Of a DNA stretch of 64,000 nucleotides, positions 9,278-20,069 are shown one piece after another (the first letter of the stretch is position 1; every line of letters begins with the position of its first letter). Origin of the DNA: Limnohabitans sp. (GTDB taxonomy: Bacteria > Pseudomonadota > Gammaproteobacteria > Burkholderiales > Burkholderiaceae_C); NCBI RefSeq assembly GCF_030158565.1, contig NZ_JAOASQ010000004.1, forward strand, positions 1 through 64,000, read 5' to 3'. Below the pieces are notes generated by a model. It searched no databases. It saw only the letters and a program-made list of their open reading frames with translations, and had not been told where the DNA came from. A program made the position numbers and the translations under genes.

Positions 9278-9766
9278 TTAGCTGGTGCAGCTGACGCTGC
9301 CACAGCCCGACATGGTCACGTTTTTGATGGCCGAAGGGTCGGCCAGGGTTTCGGTCACGCTGTCAAAGCCGACCGATTTCAGGTGCGCCGCCAAGCCCGC
9401 GTCCATGCTGTTGGCGTGGCCCGGGAACCATTCGGCCAACGCTTCAGCCAGGCGGGTGATGATCTGTTTGTCGGTGTCCAGGTAGTGGGCTTCCACCACG
9501 CGCATGGTCTCCAAAATCGTGGCGTGGTGCTCGGCGTGGCAGTTGTCGGCCGAAAAGCCAGTGGCCAGCATCCAGCGCTCTTCCTGGGCAAAGTGCTCGA
9601 CCGTGTGGTCCAGGAACGCTTTGTAGACCGGCAGCTGCTCGTCCTCGGGCGTGGCCAGGATCTGGTTGATCATGTCCACAAACTCCTGGTGCGTCTCGTC
9701 CATGCGGGCGTCGCCCGTGTTGAGGGATTCGGTCCAGGGCATCAGGGTGGGGGTGGCAGTGGTCAT
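9278..9766 (-). CDS. Bacteriohemerythrin
   Basis: A 162-residue single-domain hemerythrin, a four-helix bundle with a diiron O2-binding site. The full ligand set is readable: H26 (DETHQEF), H58 and E62 (VEHFAQEE), H77 and H81 (CHAEHH), H117 and D122 (HANSMDAG). The N-terminal MPWTESLNTGDARMDETH matches bacterial hemerythrins. The C-terminus ends in an unusual Cys-containing tail, MSGCGSVSCTS, that is not part of the bundle. Likely roles are O2 storage or delivery, or sensing. The ATG at 9766 gives the usual N-terminus; the frame stays open upstream but without hemerythrin-like sequence. It lies in a run of minus-strand genes and has no obvious functional partner. Confidence 0.9.
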   Translation of the reverse strand: MTTATPTLMPWTESLNTGDARMDETHQEFVDMINQILATPEDEQLPVYKAFLDHTVEHFAQEERWMLATGFSADNCHAEHHATILETMRVVEAHYLDTDKQIITRLAEALAEWFPGHANSMDAGLAAHLKSVGFDSVTETLADPSAIKNVTMSGCGSVSCTS

Positions 9767-9879
9767 GGCGATCGGTTCAATGGGGCTGAAGACGTTCCCG
9801 CAAGGACTGCAGGCGCTGTCTAGAAACCAAATTATCGCGGATAGCGCATGGGGCCTGTGTGACCCTGCAGCCTGGCTGG

Positions 9880-10716
9880 CTAATCGCTGTCGCAGACCCG
9901 CAAATGGGCCAGTCCATAGAGGGGGCCGCCTGTGAAGGGGCTGCAACACAGCTCGGTCATGCAAGCGCCCCAGCCATAGGCTTCGGAGACACTGCGCTGG
10001 GCGATCAGTTCCAGCCTGGGGTGGATCTGGGCGATTTCCAGGCCATTGTGTGCGCCCCATTGGAATGGGGCCATGAGGGGCGCAAAAGGCGCTTGCGGAC
10101 CGATACCCCAAGGCGAAATGAAGTCGACCAACAACTCCGAGCCATCGGGGGCGTTGTTGGCGATTTCCCGCAAGACCGTGCGCACCTGTGTGGCGGGCAG
10201 GTACATCAAAACACCTTCACACACCAGCAACAGAGGTTGATGCGGCTCGCCCTGGTGAGGCTCCAGCTGTTTCCACCAGCCTGCCTGGGTCAGATCCAAT
10301 GCCTGGTTTTTGCATTGCCCGGAGGTCTCGGGGATCAAGGATTGGCGCAAATCGATCACCTCGGGCAAGTCCGCGTCCACCCAGCTGTTGTGTTCATTGC
10401 GCAGCCACTGGAAATAATGCGCCAGCCCTGCGCCCAGATTCACCCCCGTGCTGTCGGGGTGCCGCTCGAAGAAGTTTTGTCCCAACTGTTTGATCAATTG
10501 CGTGCGCCACAACACGTTGAGCAGAACGGAGGCGTCACTGGGCGAAGGGGTGGCGACCACCCCTGCTGTGTTCAGCAGTGCCTCGGCATAGCGATCGCCA
10601 GGGTTGAGCGCAGGGAAGATTTTGGGGCCGTGCGCCCGAGCCGCCAAAGGAATCAGCAGTGTGCGAGGCAAGGCCTCCAGGGTGTCGAAGTCCGTGGACC
10701 CGGTGCGAAATTCCAT
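9880..10716 (-). CDS. Class I SAM-dependent methyltransferase, leucine-carboxyl-methyltransferase (PPM1/LCMT) fold
   Basis: A 278-residue protein. The pattern of a conserved Arg (PRTLLIPLAARA), the glycine-rich SAM loop VNLGAGLAHYFQWL, an acidic end of strand 2 (WVDADLPEVIDLR), and LLLVCEGVLMYLP is typical of the LCMT/TcmP-like O-methyltransferase family. Bacterial members methylate carboxyl or hydroxyl groups of small molecules, often polyketides; the substrate here is unknown. AAGGAGG stands seven bases before the ATG at 10716, so the start is well supported. The gene follows the argH terminator and is probably transcribed alone. Confidence 0.8.
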   Translation of the reverse strand: MEFRTGSTDFDTLEALPRTLLIPLAARAHGPKIFPALNPGDRYAEALLNTAGVVATPSPSDASVLLNVLWRTQLIKQLGQNFFERHPDSTGVNLGAGLAHYFQWLRNEHNSWVDADLPEVIDLRQSLIPETSGQCKNQALDLTQAGWWKQLEPHQGEPHQPLLLVCEGVLMYLPATQVRTVLREIANNAPDGSELLVDFISPWGIGPQAPFAPLMAPFQWGAHNGLEIAQIHPRLELIAQRSVSEAYGWGACMTELCCSPFTGGPLYGLAHLRVCDSD

Positions 10717-10841
10717 GGTGTGCCTCCTTGTGGCCCGGTCGGCTTGGCCAAGGCCAGTGACGAGGCATGTGTTGTCGTGCAACAAAGAGGGCAGTCTTGC
10801 GGTTCTGGTGTGGGCGGTCTGTGTGTGGACGAACCCAAAGC

Positions 10842-10873
10842 AAAAAGGGGCAGCCGCATGCAGCGACTGCCCC
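10842..10873 (-). terminator. Rho-independent terminator of argH
   Basis: On the minus strand, just after the argH stop, GGGGCAG (complement of 10867-10873) pairs with CTGCCCC (complement of 10847-10853), followed by a TTTTT tract (complement of 10842-10846). The stem loop plus U-run sits in the gap between argH and the downstream methyltransferase gene, so it should separate their transcripts. Confidence 0.75.
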
Positions 10874-10896
10874 TGGGTGTGGATCGGCTTTGAGGG

Positions 10897-12345
<1,449 letters not shown>

Positions 12346-12479
12346 AGACGCCGATTTTATCGGGTGCAGGCGCCGTGGCCTGGCTTGGGCCTCCGATCCG
12401 AGCTTGGCGGATGATAGGTAACACCAACCGACCACAGATCTGACCCGATGAACTCGACATGTCAGCGCATCCCCTGTTT

Positions 12480-12577
12480 TGTCATCCCTGGCGAAGCCCC
12501 GGGATCCAGTGTGCAGCCATGCCCTGTGCAAATGCCAGCTGTGTGCAGTGGATCCCGGATCAAGTCCGGGATGACAG
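12480..12577. repeat. REP/MITE-like inverted repeat
   Basis: The arm beginning TGTCATCCCTGGCGAAGCC at 12480 and reaching GGGATCCAGTG is an imperfect inverted copy of the arm ending CAAGTCCGGGATGACA at 12576. The GTCATCCC...GGGATCC pattern, which on translation gives peptides such as CHPGLDPGS, is a widely dispersed palindromic intergenic element in proteobacteria. No protein is encoded. It may be a transposase-mobilised miniature element, but no flanking target duplication could be confirmed by eye. Confidence 0.7.
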
Positions 12578-12653
12578 GTAAAACAAGTCCGGGATGTCAG
12601 GCAAAACAAGTCAGGGATGACCGGCAAAGTGAGTCCGGGATGACAGCTAAAGC
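12562..12653. repeat. Four 23-bp tandem repeats derived from the element arm
   Basis: Four consecutive 23-bp units start at 12562, 12585, 12608 and 12631. The consensus is AAGTCCGGGATGACAGGTAA followed by AAC. Copy 1 is the right arm of the inverted-repeat element; copies 2 to 4 carry a few substitutions each (GATGTCAGG, TCAGGGATGACC, GAGTCC). The pattern looks like local duplication of one terminal arm. Confidence 0.8.
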
Positions 12654-12830
12654 AATTTAGGGCCGACAGAAGTTGCAGATTCGCCCCGATATTTTCAAAT
12701 TTCCATGGGGCGGATCAATAACGCTGCGCCGCAGCGCGATAGACCGTGTTGAGGTCGCATTTTTTCAATTGACTCCGCCCGACCCTGTTTCAGCAGCGTT
12801 ATACGGCTAGAGCCTCTTTGTTAAAAATGC

Positions 12831-15689
12831 TCAACCGGTGTTCCTCAACCCCGCCGCAATCCCGTTGATCGAGATGTGGATGCCGCGCTGCACCCGCTCG
12901 TCGGCCAAGCCGGCGCGGTAGCGGCGGATCAGCTCGACTTGCAGGTGGTGCAACGGGTCGATGTACGGAAAGCGGTGGCGGATGGAGCGGGCGAGAGCCG
13001 GGTTGCTCTCTAGCCGGTTCTTCTCGCCGGTGATTTGGGCCAGCGCGTCGGCGGTGCGGTGCCATTCGGCCTCGATGGCGGCAAAGATCTTTTTGCGCAG
13101 GCGGCTGTCGCTGACCAGTTCGGCGTAGCGTGAGGCCAGGGCCAGGTCGCTTTTGGCCAGCACCATGTCCATGTTGGACAGCAGGGTGCGGAAGAAGGGC
13201 CACTGGCGGTACATCTTTTGCAGCAAGGCCAGTGCGGCTTTGCGTTCGGCCGCATCGGGCTTGTCCAGAAAGGCTTGCACGGCCGAGCCAAAGCCCAGCC
13301 AGCCGGGCAAGGTCAGGCGGCACTGGCCCCAGCTGAAGCCCCAGGGGATGGCGCGCAGGTCTTCGATTTTTTCCAATGCCTTGCGCGAAGCGGGGCGTGA
13401 GCCGATGTTCAGCTGGGCCAGTTCTTTCAGCGGTGTGGCCCCAAAGAAGTAGTCGGTGAAGCCAGGCGTGTCGTACACCAGCCCACGGTAGGCGTCCATG
13501 CTGGCTTCGGACAATTCGGCGGCGGCGTCCAAAAACGCCCGTGTGGCGGGCTTGGTGGGTTGCAGCAGGGTGGCTTCGAGTGTGGCGGCGACCAGGGTTT
13601 CCAGGTTGCGGCGGCCGATTTCGGGGTTGGCGAATTTGGCACCAATGACTTCGCCTTGCTCGGTCAGGCGGATCTGCCCGCGCACGGTGCCCGGTGGCTG
13701 CGCCAAGATGGCCTGGTAGCTGGGGCCACCGCCTCGGCCCACGGTGCCGCCGCGTCCATGGAACATGCGCAGGGTGATGCCGTGGCTGCGTTCGAGTTTC
13801 TCGAACAATTCCACCAGCGCGATTTCGGCGCGGTACAGCTCCCAGTTGCTGGTGAAGATGCCGCCGTCTTTGTTGCTGTCGGTGTAGCCGAGCATGATGT
13901 CCTGCTCGCCACCGCTGCGCTGCACCAGGGCAGCCACGCCGGGCAGGGCGTAGAACTCGCGCATGATGGGCGCGGCGTTGCGCAGGTCTTCGATGGTTTC
14001 GAACAGCGGCACCACGATCAGGTCGTTGATCGCCTCTGTGTCCAGCGTGCCGCGCATCAGGCCCACTTCCTTTTGCAGCAACAGTACTTCCAGCAAGTCG
14101 CTCACGGTTTCGGTGTGGCTGATGATGTAGTGGCGGATCGCTTGCTTGCCAAAGGTGCTCAGCATGCGCTGGGCGGTTTCAAAGATGGCCAGTTCGGACA
14201 CGGCGTGTTCGCTGTAGTCGGCACCGGGCACGCGCAGTGGGCGGGCGTCGTTGAGCAGGCCCAGCAGCAGGGCTTGTTTGGCGTGTTCGTCGAGCTGGCT
14301 GTAGTTCTTTTCCACGCGGGCGGTGGTCAGCAGTTCGGCCACGACTTCTTCGTGCTTGTCCGAACTTTGGCGCAGGTCCACCGTGGCCAGGTGAAAGCCA
14401 AACACCTCCACGGCACGGATCAGCGGGTGCAGGCGCTGCGCGGCCAGCGCTTCGGCGTGGTGGCTGCACAAAGACGCTTCGATGGTGCGCAGATCAGTCA
14501 AAAAGTCTTCGGCGCTGGCATAAGGGTTCTGCGGGGCGACGGCGTGGCGTGCGGCTTCACCACCCGTGAGGGTTTTCAATGTCGCGGCCAGGCGGGCGTA
14601 AATGCCTGTCAGTGCCCTGCGGTAGGGCTCATCCTGGCGGTGTTCGTTGGTGTCGGGCGAGCGTTCGGCCAAGGCCAGCATGTCCGGGCCAAAGGGCACC
14701 AGCATGGCCGACAGCGACAGCTCGCTGCCCAGGTAATGCACTTCGGTCAGGTAGTGGCGCAGGGCCACATCGCTTTGGCGGGTCAGGGCGTGTTCCAGCG
14801 TTTGGGCGGTCACATTGGGGTTGCCGTCGCGGTCGCCACCGATCCACTGGCCCATGCGCAAGAAGCTGGCAATCGGCTGGCCCGGCAGGGCTTCTTCCAG
14901 CTCGGCATAGAGCTTGGGGATTTCGCGCAGGAAGGTGGCTTCGTAATAGCTCAGCGCGTTTTCAATCTCGTCGGCCACGGTGAGTTTGGTGAAGCGCAGC
15001 AGGCGGGTTTGCCACAGCTGCATCACGCGGGCGCGCATTTGTTGCTCGTTGGCGGCCAGCTCTTTGGGTGTCAGGGCGTCTTTGGCAGCGTTCACCATGG
15101 CGGCGCGGGCCTTGATGGCATCGCGCTCGGTCAGCAGGTGGGCGATGTCGCGCTCGGCGTCCAGAATGCTTTTGCGCTGCACTTCGGTCGGGTGGGCGGT
15201 GAGCACGGGCGAGACGTAGCTGGTGGCCAGCATGTCCGAGATGCTGCGCGGCGTGATGCCCGCCCAGCGCAGGCGCTGCAGCGCCACGTCGATGCTGCCT
15301 TCTTGCGTGTGGCCAGCCCGCTCGTGGATGGCGCGGCGGCGGATGTGGTGGCGGTCTTCGGCCAGGTTGGCCAGGTGACTGAAGTAAGTGAAGGCGCGGA
15401 TCACGCTCACGGCGCGGTCGCCGGGCAAGCCCTTGAGCAGCTTTTTCAGCGCCTTGTCGGCCTCGTGGTCGGCATCGCGGCGGAAGGCCACCGACAGCTT
15501 GCGGATTTGCTCCACCAACTCATAGGCCTCGGGGCCTTCTTGCGTGCGGATCACGTCACCCAGAATGCGACCCAACAGGCGAATGTCTTCGACCAGCGGG
15601 CGTTCGCTGTCGCGTTTGTCGGTTTTGCTGGCGCGCACGGGGGCGTTTTTGGACAGCGCGGCGGTGGTTTCTTTGGAGGCCTGTTTCAT
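12831..15689 (-). CDS. ppc: Phosphoenolpyruvate carboxylase
   Basis: A 952-residue cytoplasmic enzyme that carboxylates phosphoenolpyruvate to oxaloacetate, replenishing the TCA cycle. Both active-site signatures are present: [13 protein letters not shown] with catalytic H166, and the glycine-rich loop [19 protein letters not shown]. The chain ends AAGLRNTG; the terminal NTG is the invariant end of the family. The ATG at 15689 (MKQASKET) is preferred to a TTG 33 nt upstream, though neither has a strong ribosome site. It is divergent from hemC with 141 bp between. Confidence 0.95.
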   Translation of the reverse strand: MKQASKETTAALSKNAPVRASKTDKRDSERPLVEDIRLLGRILGDVIRTQEGPEAYELVEQIRKLSVAFRRDADHEADKALKKLLKGLPGDRAVSVIRAFTYFSHLANLAEDRHHIRRRAIHERAGHTQEGSIDVALQRLRWAGITPRSISDMLATSYVSPVLTAHPTEVQRKSILDAERDIAHLLTERDAIKARAAMVNAAKDALTPKELAANEQQMRARVMQLWQTRLLRFTKLTVADEIENALSYYEATFLREIPKLYAELEEALPGQPIASFLRMGQWIGGDRDGNPNVTAQTLEHALTRQSDVALRHYLTEVHYLGSELSLSAMLVPFGPDMLALAERSPDTNEHRQDEPYRRALTGIYARLAATLKTLTGGEAARHAVAPQNPYASAEDFLTDLRTIEASLCSHHAEALAAQRLHPLIRAVEVFGFHLATVDLRQSSDKHEEVVAELLTTARVEKNYSQLDEHAKQALLLGLLNDARPLRVPGADYSEHAVSELAIFETAQRMLSTFGKQAIRHYIISHTETVSDLLEVLLLQKEVGLMRGTLDTEAINDLIVVPLFETIEDLRNAAPIMREFYALPGVAALVQRSGGEQDIMLGYTDSNKDGGIFTSNWELYRAEIALVELFEKLERSHGITLRMFHGRGGTVGRGGGPSYQAILAQPPGTVRGQIRLTEQGEVIGAKFANPEIGRRNLETLVAATLEATLLQPTKPATRAFLDAAAELSEASMDAYRGLVYDTPGFTDYFFGATPLKELAQLNIGSRPASRKALEKIEDLRAIPWGFSWGQCRLTLPGWLGFGSAVQAFLDKPDAAERKAALALLQKMYRQWPFFRTLLSNMDMVLAKSDLALASRYAELVSDSRLRKKIFAAIEAEWHRTADALAQITGEKNRLESNPALARSIRHRFPYIDPLHHLQVELIRRYRAGLADERVQRGIHISINGIAAGLRNTG

Positions 15690-15830
15690 CGTGAGGTGTG
15701 CGGTGAAGGGGTGGTTCGGCAAGCGTGTGTGCAGCGCTTGTGGCGCTGTGCCTCATGCTAGCATCGGCCAGCCCCTAGAAATTACCAACGGGTTTCATCT
15801 TGATGAAGCCTTTCTTCAGAGAAATTCAAC

Positions 15831-16748
15831 GTGTCTTTGACTTCTTCCCCCACCATCGTGATTGCCACCCGTGAAAGCCGTTTGGCGCTTTGGCAGGCTG
15901 AGCACGTCAAAGCCTTGCTGGAGGGCCTGGGTTGCACGGTGCAATTGCTGGGCATGACCACGCAGGGCGACCAGATTCTCGACCGCAGTTTGAGCAAAGT
16001 GGGCGGCAAGGGTTTGTTTGTGAAAGAGCTGGAAGTGGCTTTGCAAGAAGGCCGTGCCGACATCGCGGTGCATTCGCTCAAGGATGTGCCCATGGACATG
16101 CCCGAAGGCTTTGAGCTGGCCTGCGTGATGGAGCGAGAAGACCCACGAGACGCCTGGGTGTCGTCGCAATATGCCCGGCTGGAAGACTTGCCGCAAGGCG
16201 CAGTCGTTGGCACCTCCAGTCTGCGCCGAACCGTGCTGCTGCGTGCATTGCGCCCCGATTTGAAGATCGAGCCCTTGCGCGGCAACCTCGACACCCGCCT
16301 GCGCAAGCTCGACGAAGGCCAATATGCGGGCATTGTGTTGGCGGCGGCGGGCCTCAAGCGTTTGGGTTTGACCGATCGCATTCGACACATTTTTGAAACC
16401 ACCGAGATGCTGCCGGCCGCAGGCCAGGGCGCTTTGGGCATCGAGATCCGCAGCGACCGCGCCGATTTGCGGGCTTTGCTGGCCCCCTTGGCCGACAGCG
16501 TGACTTGGCAGCGTGTGGCCGCCGAGCGGGCGGTCAGCCGCGCCATGGGCGGCAGCTGCTCCATGCCTTTGGCCGCGCATGCGGTCATGGACGGCGGCGC
16601 GCTCAAGCTGCAAGCCGCTTGGGGCGACCCGCAAGGCGACACCACTTTGGTGACGGCAGCCTCGGACATCACCGCGACCGATTTGACCGCTGCCGAGGCT
16701 TTGGGCCTGCGCGTGGCGCAGGCGCTGCAGCAGGGCGGCGCGCATTAA
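15831..16748 (+). CDS. hemC: Porphobilinogen deaminase (hydroxymethylbilane synthase)
   Basis: A 305-residue enzyme that polymerises four porphobilinogens into hydroxymethylbilane for heme synthesis. The dipyrromethane cofactor is carried on C243 in [13 protein letters not shown]84-D85 in HSLKDVP and the arginine-rich [16 protein letters not shown] and [14 protein letters not shown] are also present. The start is a GTG with a weak AGAGAAA purine tract. It heads a hemC-hemD-hemX-hemY run in which the following genes are 7 bp away, overlapping by 4 nt, and 5 bp away, so all four are likely one operon. Confidence 0.96.
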   Translation: MSLTSSPTIVIATRESRLALWQAEHVKALLEGLGCTVQLLGMTTQGDQILDRSLSKVGGKGLFVKELEVALQEGRADIAVHSLKDVPMDMPEGFELACVMEREDPRDAWVSSQYARLEDLPQGAVVGTSSLRRTVLLRALRPDLKIEPLRGNLDTRLRKLDEGQYAGIVLAAAGLKRLGLTDRIRHIFETTEMLPAAGQGALGIEIRSDRADLRALLAPLADSVTWQRVAAERAVSRAMGGSCSMPLAAHAVMDGGALKLQAAWGDPQGDTTLVTAASDITATDLTAAEALGLRVAQALQQGGAH

Positions 16749-16755
16749 GGCGCAC

Positions 16756-17547
16756 ATGGTGGCCGAGCCTGCCGTCCTGGTCACCCGGCCCGAGCGCGAA
16801 GCCGAGCCTTGGGTTCAGGCCTTGCAAGCCGAAGGTGTGCGCGCCGAGGCTTTCCCGCTGATTGACATTTCAGCCTTGCCCGATCCGTCGGCTTTGCAGG
16901 CGGCCTGGCAGCAAGTGCCGACATGTCTGGCGGTGATGTTTGTCAGCGCCAATGCCGTGCGGTTTTTCATGGCGGCTCAGCCGGGTGGTGTCCATGTGCA
17001 GGCCTGCCGCGCCTGGGCCACAGGGCCGGGCACGCAGGCGGCCTTGCTGGCGGCGGGCTGGCCCGCGCAGCAGATCGATGCACCCCCGGCCGATTCAAGC
17101 CAGTTTGACTCAGAAGCCCTTTGGGCGGTGGTGGCTGAACGCGTTCGTGCCGCGCAGGCGCCAAGCCCGGCCCGTGTGCTGATCGTGCGGGGGGCCGATG
17201 CGCAGGGCCAGATGGCCGGGCGCGATTGGCTGGCGCAGCAACTCGAAGAAGCGGGCTTGCTGGTATTGCAGGCGGTGGCTTATGTGCGGCGTGCGCCGGT
17301 TTTGTCGCCTGCGCAGCAAGCGCGGGCCGAGCAGGCCATGCACGACGGCAGTCTGTGGCTGTTCAGCAGTTCCGAAGCGGCGCTGCACCTGACGCAGGCT
17401 TGCCCGCGCTTGGACCTGTCCCAAGCCCGTGCGCTGGCCACCCATCCGCGCATTGCCGAGCGCTTGCGCCAAGCCGGTTGGGGCCATGTTGAACTGGTGC
17501 CTGCAGCACTGAGTGCACAGGCCTTGTCTATAAAATCACTTTCATGA
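16756..17547 (+). CDS. hemD: Uroporphyrinogen-III synthase
   Basis: A 263-residue protein that cyclises and inverts ring D of hydroxymethylbilane to uroporphyrinogen III. Family sequence conservation is low, but the opening VLVTRPEREAEPWVQALQAEG, the segment FVSANAVRFF, VLIVRGADAQGQ and the C-terminal LWLFSSSEAALHL are characteristic. Position directly after hemC supports the call strongly. The ATG lies 7 bp after the hemC stop, and the stop overlaps the next start (ATGA at 17544). Confidence 0.92.
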   Translation: MVAEPAVLVTRPEREAEPWVQALQAEGVRAEAFPLIDISALPDPSALQAAWQQVPTCLAVMFVSANAVRFFMAAQPGGVHVQACRAWATGPGTQAALLAAGWPAQQIDAPPADSSQFDSEALWAVVAERVRAAQAPSPARVLIVRGADAQGQMAGRDWLAQQLEEAGLLVLQAVAYVRRAPVLSPAQQARAEQAMHDGSLWLFSSSEAALHLTQACPRLDLSQARALATHPRIAERLRQAGWGHVELVPAALSAQALSIKSLS

Positions 17548-18584
17548 CTTCCATGCCCGACAACGCCTCTGTTTCTGAACCCTCTGCGTCCGCAGCCCCC
17601 ATGCTGCGGTCCTGGAAAATCTGGCTGGCGCTGGGTGTGGCGGCCTTGGCCTTGCTGGTGTCGGTGGGGCTGTGGCAAAAGCTGGCGCGTATTCAGGAGC
17701 AGCTGGCACGCCAAAGTGCCGATGCCGGCCAGCAGTCGCTGGAGGCCAAAGCTTGGGCCAAACAGGCGCAGGACACCGTCAAGGACAGCGCAGCGCGGCT
17801 GGGCTTGGTCGAGGCCCGTCTGGGCGAGGTGGCGCTGCAGCGCAGCCAGCTCGAAGAGCTGATGCAAAGCCTCTCGCGCTCGCGTGATGAAAACCTGGTG
17901 GTGGACATCGAAGCCGCTTTGCGCATGGCCCAGCAACAAGCCCAACTGACGGGCAGTGTGGAGCCTTTGCTGGCCGCGCTCAAGTCGGCACAGCAGCGCG
18001 TGCACCGCGCGGCCCAGCCCCGGTTGGCTCCTGTGCAGCGGGCACTGGAAAAAGATCTGGAGCGCCTGAATGCCGCGCCGGTTTTTGACTTGCCTGGTTT
18101 GCTCATCAAGCTCGACGAGGGCGTGGCCCTGGTCGATGGTTTGGTGTTGGCGAACCAGAACCAGGCCGCCAATGTGACGCTACCCGGACCTGCCAGTGCC
18201 GATGGTGCGCAGCCCGCACCGTCTTGGTGGATGGCCGGTTTGAACCGCTTTGGCGAGCAGCTGCGGGGCTTGGTGCGTGTCAGCCGCATCGATTCGCCAG
18301 AGGCGGCCTTGCTGTCCCCAGAGCAAGGTTTTTTCCTGCGTGAAAACCTGAAACTCAAATTGCTCAATGCCCGCCTGGGTTTGCTGGCCCGCCAAAAAGA
18401 CGCGGCCCGCAACGATCTGGGTTCAGCAGCGGTCATGGTGCGCCGTTATGCCGATGCGTCCTCTCGCAAAACCGAGCAGATGCTGCAGTTGCTGGAGCAG
18501 GCTGGTCTGCAAATGAAAGCCAGTGAGATGCCTCATCTGGCAGCCTCGCTGAATGCTTTGTCCACCGCTGCGGCAGGAAGGTAA
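17544..18584 (+). CDS. hemX: HemX-like membrane protein (putative uroporphyrinogen-III C-methyltransferase family)
   Basis: A 346-residue protein with a short cytoplasmic N-terminus, one transmembrane helix (about 26-46), and a long Ala/Gln/Leu-rich coiled-coil region (about 47-160), followed by a helical periplasmic domain. This is the HemX layout seen between hemD and hemY in proteobacteria. The family name refers to an annotated methyltransferase activity, but no SAM-binding motif is visible, and a structural or scaffolding role in heme synthesis is more plausible. Start overlaps hemD by 4 nt; hemY follows 5 bp after the stop. Confidence 0.85.
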   Translation: MTSMPDNASVSEPSASAAPMLRSWKIWLALGVAALALLVSVGLWQKLARIQEQLARQSADAGQQSLEAKAWAKQAQDTVKDSAARLGLVEARLGEVALQRSQLEELMQSLSRSRDENLVVDIEAALRMAQQQAQLTGSVEPLLAALKSAQQRVHRAAQPRLAPVQRALEKDLERLNAAPVFDLPGLLIKLDEGVALVDGLVLANQNQAANVTLPGPASADGAQPAPSWWMAGLNRFGEQLRGLVRVSRIDSPEAALLSPEQGFFLRENLKLKLLNARLGLLARQKDAARNDLGSAAVMVRRYADASSRKTEQMLQLLEQAGLQMKASEMPHLAASLNALSTAAAGR

Positions 18585-18589
18585 GACCC

Positions 18590-19885
18590 ATGCGTGCAGC
18601 TCTTTGGCTCCTCAGTTTGTTTGCGCTGGCGGCAGCGGGCGCTTGGTTTGCGGGCAACAACCAGGGCACGGTGACTTTGTTCCTCTCGCCTTACCGGGTG
18701 GACATGTCGCTGAACCTAGTGTTGCTGATCTTTGTCTCGGTGGTGTTGTTGGTGGTGGTGGCGCAGCAGGCGTTGTCGGCTTTGTTCGCCTTGCCCAAGC
18801 AGGCGCAGCGCTGGCGCTTGCAGCAAAAAGAGCGGGCAGCCCACGCGGCCTTGCTGGACGCCATCAGCCACTTCATGGCCGGGCGCTTTTTGCGCGCCCG
18901 CAAGTCTGCGCAAACCGCACTCGAAAAAGAAGCCTTGATGCAGGCAGCAGGTCTGGCGCTGGACCATGCGGTGTCTTTGCGCACGGTTTCCCACGTCATG
19001 GCGGCCGAATCGGCACATGCCTTGCAGGACAAGACACTGCGTCAGCACCATCTGGCACAAGCCGCTGTGCAAGCTCAGATGGCGCCAACTGCCGAGCGCC
19101 AGACCTTGACCGAGGGCGTGCAGTTGCGTGCGGCGCGTTGGTTGCTGGACGACCGCGATGCCGAGGCCAGCTTGGAGCGCCTCAAGGAGCTGCCGCCGGC
19201 GGTGGGCCGTCGCATGGTGGCCCTGCGTTTGCTGCTCAAGGCCTCGCGCCTGGCCGGGCAAACCGCGCAGGCGCTGGACACCGCCGTGTTGCTGGCCAAG
19301 CACCGGGCTTTCACACCTTTGGCGGCCGAGAGTCTGGTGCGTGGCTTGATTCTGGAATGGCTCACGCAAGTGCGCGATGCCGACGGGGTGCAAAAGCTTT
19401 GGCAAAAACTCAGCCCTGCTCAGCGCAAGATGCCCGATGTGGCCGCTGAAGTGGCTTTGCGGTTCATGGCCCTGGGTGGCCCTGCCAGCACGGCCCGTTT
19501 GTGGCTGGAGCCTTTGTGGGCGCCCTTGCAAGGTAGTGCTTTGGCGCAGTGGTCGCCTTTGCAAAAGTTGCGCGTTGTGCAAGCGCTGGAGCGCAGCCAG
19601 CCCGATCCGCAAGCGCCCGATGCCCGCCAGGCCCTGGCGCGTGCAGAGAGCTTGCAGCAAGCCCACCCACGCGACCCGCGTTTGCAGTATTTGGCCGGTA
19701 TGGTGTGTTTGCGCCAACGCTTGTGGGGCAAATCGCAGGCCCTGCTGTCGCAAGCGGCCAAAGGCCTGCAAGAGCCCGAATTGCAGCGTGGCACTTGGCT
19801 GGCTCTGGCCGAATTGGCTGAGCAACGCGAAGACGCCGTGGCTGCGGCGCAAGCCTGGAAGCAAGCGGCACGGGTCAACGGCTAA
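18590..19885 (+). CDS. hemY: HemY, heme-biosynthesis-associated TPR membrane protein
   Basis: A 431-residue protein. Two N-terminal hydrophobic segments (about 4-21 and 40-62) bracket the short turn AGNNQGTVTLFLSPYRVDMS, the HemY N-terminal domain hallmark. The rest is an alpha-helical, Ala/Leu-rich TPR-like array. This proteobacterial HemY is unrelated to the Bacillus protoporphyrinogen oxidase of the same name; its molecular role is not settled, though it is thought to organise heme enzymes at the membrane. It is the last gene of the hem run and is followed by a strong bidirectional terminator. Confidence 0.88.
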   Translation: MRAALWLLSLFALAAAGAWFAGNNQGTVTLFLSPYRVDMSLNLVLLIFVSVVLLVVVAQQALSALFALPKQAQRWRLQQKERAAHAALLDAISHFMAGRFLRARKSAQTALEKEALMQAAGLALDHAVSLRTVSHVMAAESAHALQDKTLRQHHLAQAAVQAQMAPTAERQTLTEGVQLRAARWLLDDRDAEASLERLKELPPAVGRRMVALRLLLKASRLAGQTAQALDTAVLLAKHRAFTPLAAESLVRGLILEWLTQVRDADGVQKLWQKLSPAQRKMPDVAAEVALRFMALGGPASTARLWLEPLWAPLQGSALAQWSPLQKLRVVQALERSQPDPQAPDARQALARAESLQQAHPRDPRLQYLAGMVCLRQRLWGKSQALLSQAAKGLQEPELQRGTWLALAELAEQREDAVAAAQAWKQAARVNG

Positions 19886-20004
19886 GGCGTTCTCAGGAAG
19901 CGGCTTGGCCCCTCTGTCTGCCGGGCTTGGGTCATGCGCTGAGTGATGAGTTGCCTGCATACCGCAAGGCGCTGATGTCTTGTAGTGAGCCTGGATTCAG
20001 GCAC

Positions 20005-20035
20005 AAAAAAGCCGAACCCGCGGGTTCGGCTTTTT
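20005..20035. terminator. Bidirectional terminator between hemY and rne
   Basis: A perfect 20-bp palindrome, GCCGAACCCG/CGGGTTCGGC at 20011-20030, is preceded by AAAAAA (20005-20010) and followed by TTTTT (20031-20035). It gives a stem with a U-run in either direction, and it lies between convergent hemY and rne, so it should end both transcripts. Confidence 0.9.
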
Positions 20036-20069
20036 GTGGGCTGCGCTGAATGTCATCAGCGCATCGCGG

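Larger units (their letters stand above)
12346..12830. other. argH-ppc intergenic region
   Basis: No gene is supported in this 485-bp gap between two minus-strand genes. It holds a REP/MITE-like inverted repeat with four tandem copies of one arm (about 12480-12653). It also has a perfect 6-bp hairpin CGCTGC-GCC-GCAGCG at 12722-12736, nested in a wider inverted repeat (ATAACGCTGC at 12718-12727, GCAGCGTTAT at 12793-12802). The hairpin could be the ppc 3' end, although no long U-tract follows it. Confidence 0.6.

Noticed and set aside
12346..12627. N-terminal extension of ArgH through the repeat region
   Set aside because: The extension translates the REP/MITE-like element ([13 protein letters not shown] peptide), and ArgH homologues begin near the ATG at 12345.
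12562..12653. Four tandem repeats as a CRISPR array
   Set aside because: The units are directly adjacent with no unique spacers, and no cas gene is in the window.
13560..15761. 733-codon plus-strand frame opposite ppc
   Set aside because: Antisense of ppc codons; composition is skewed to Gly, Val, His and Gln, and no family is recognisable.
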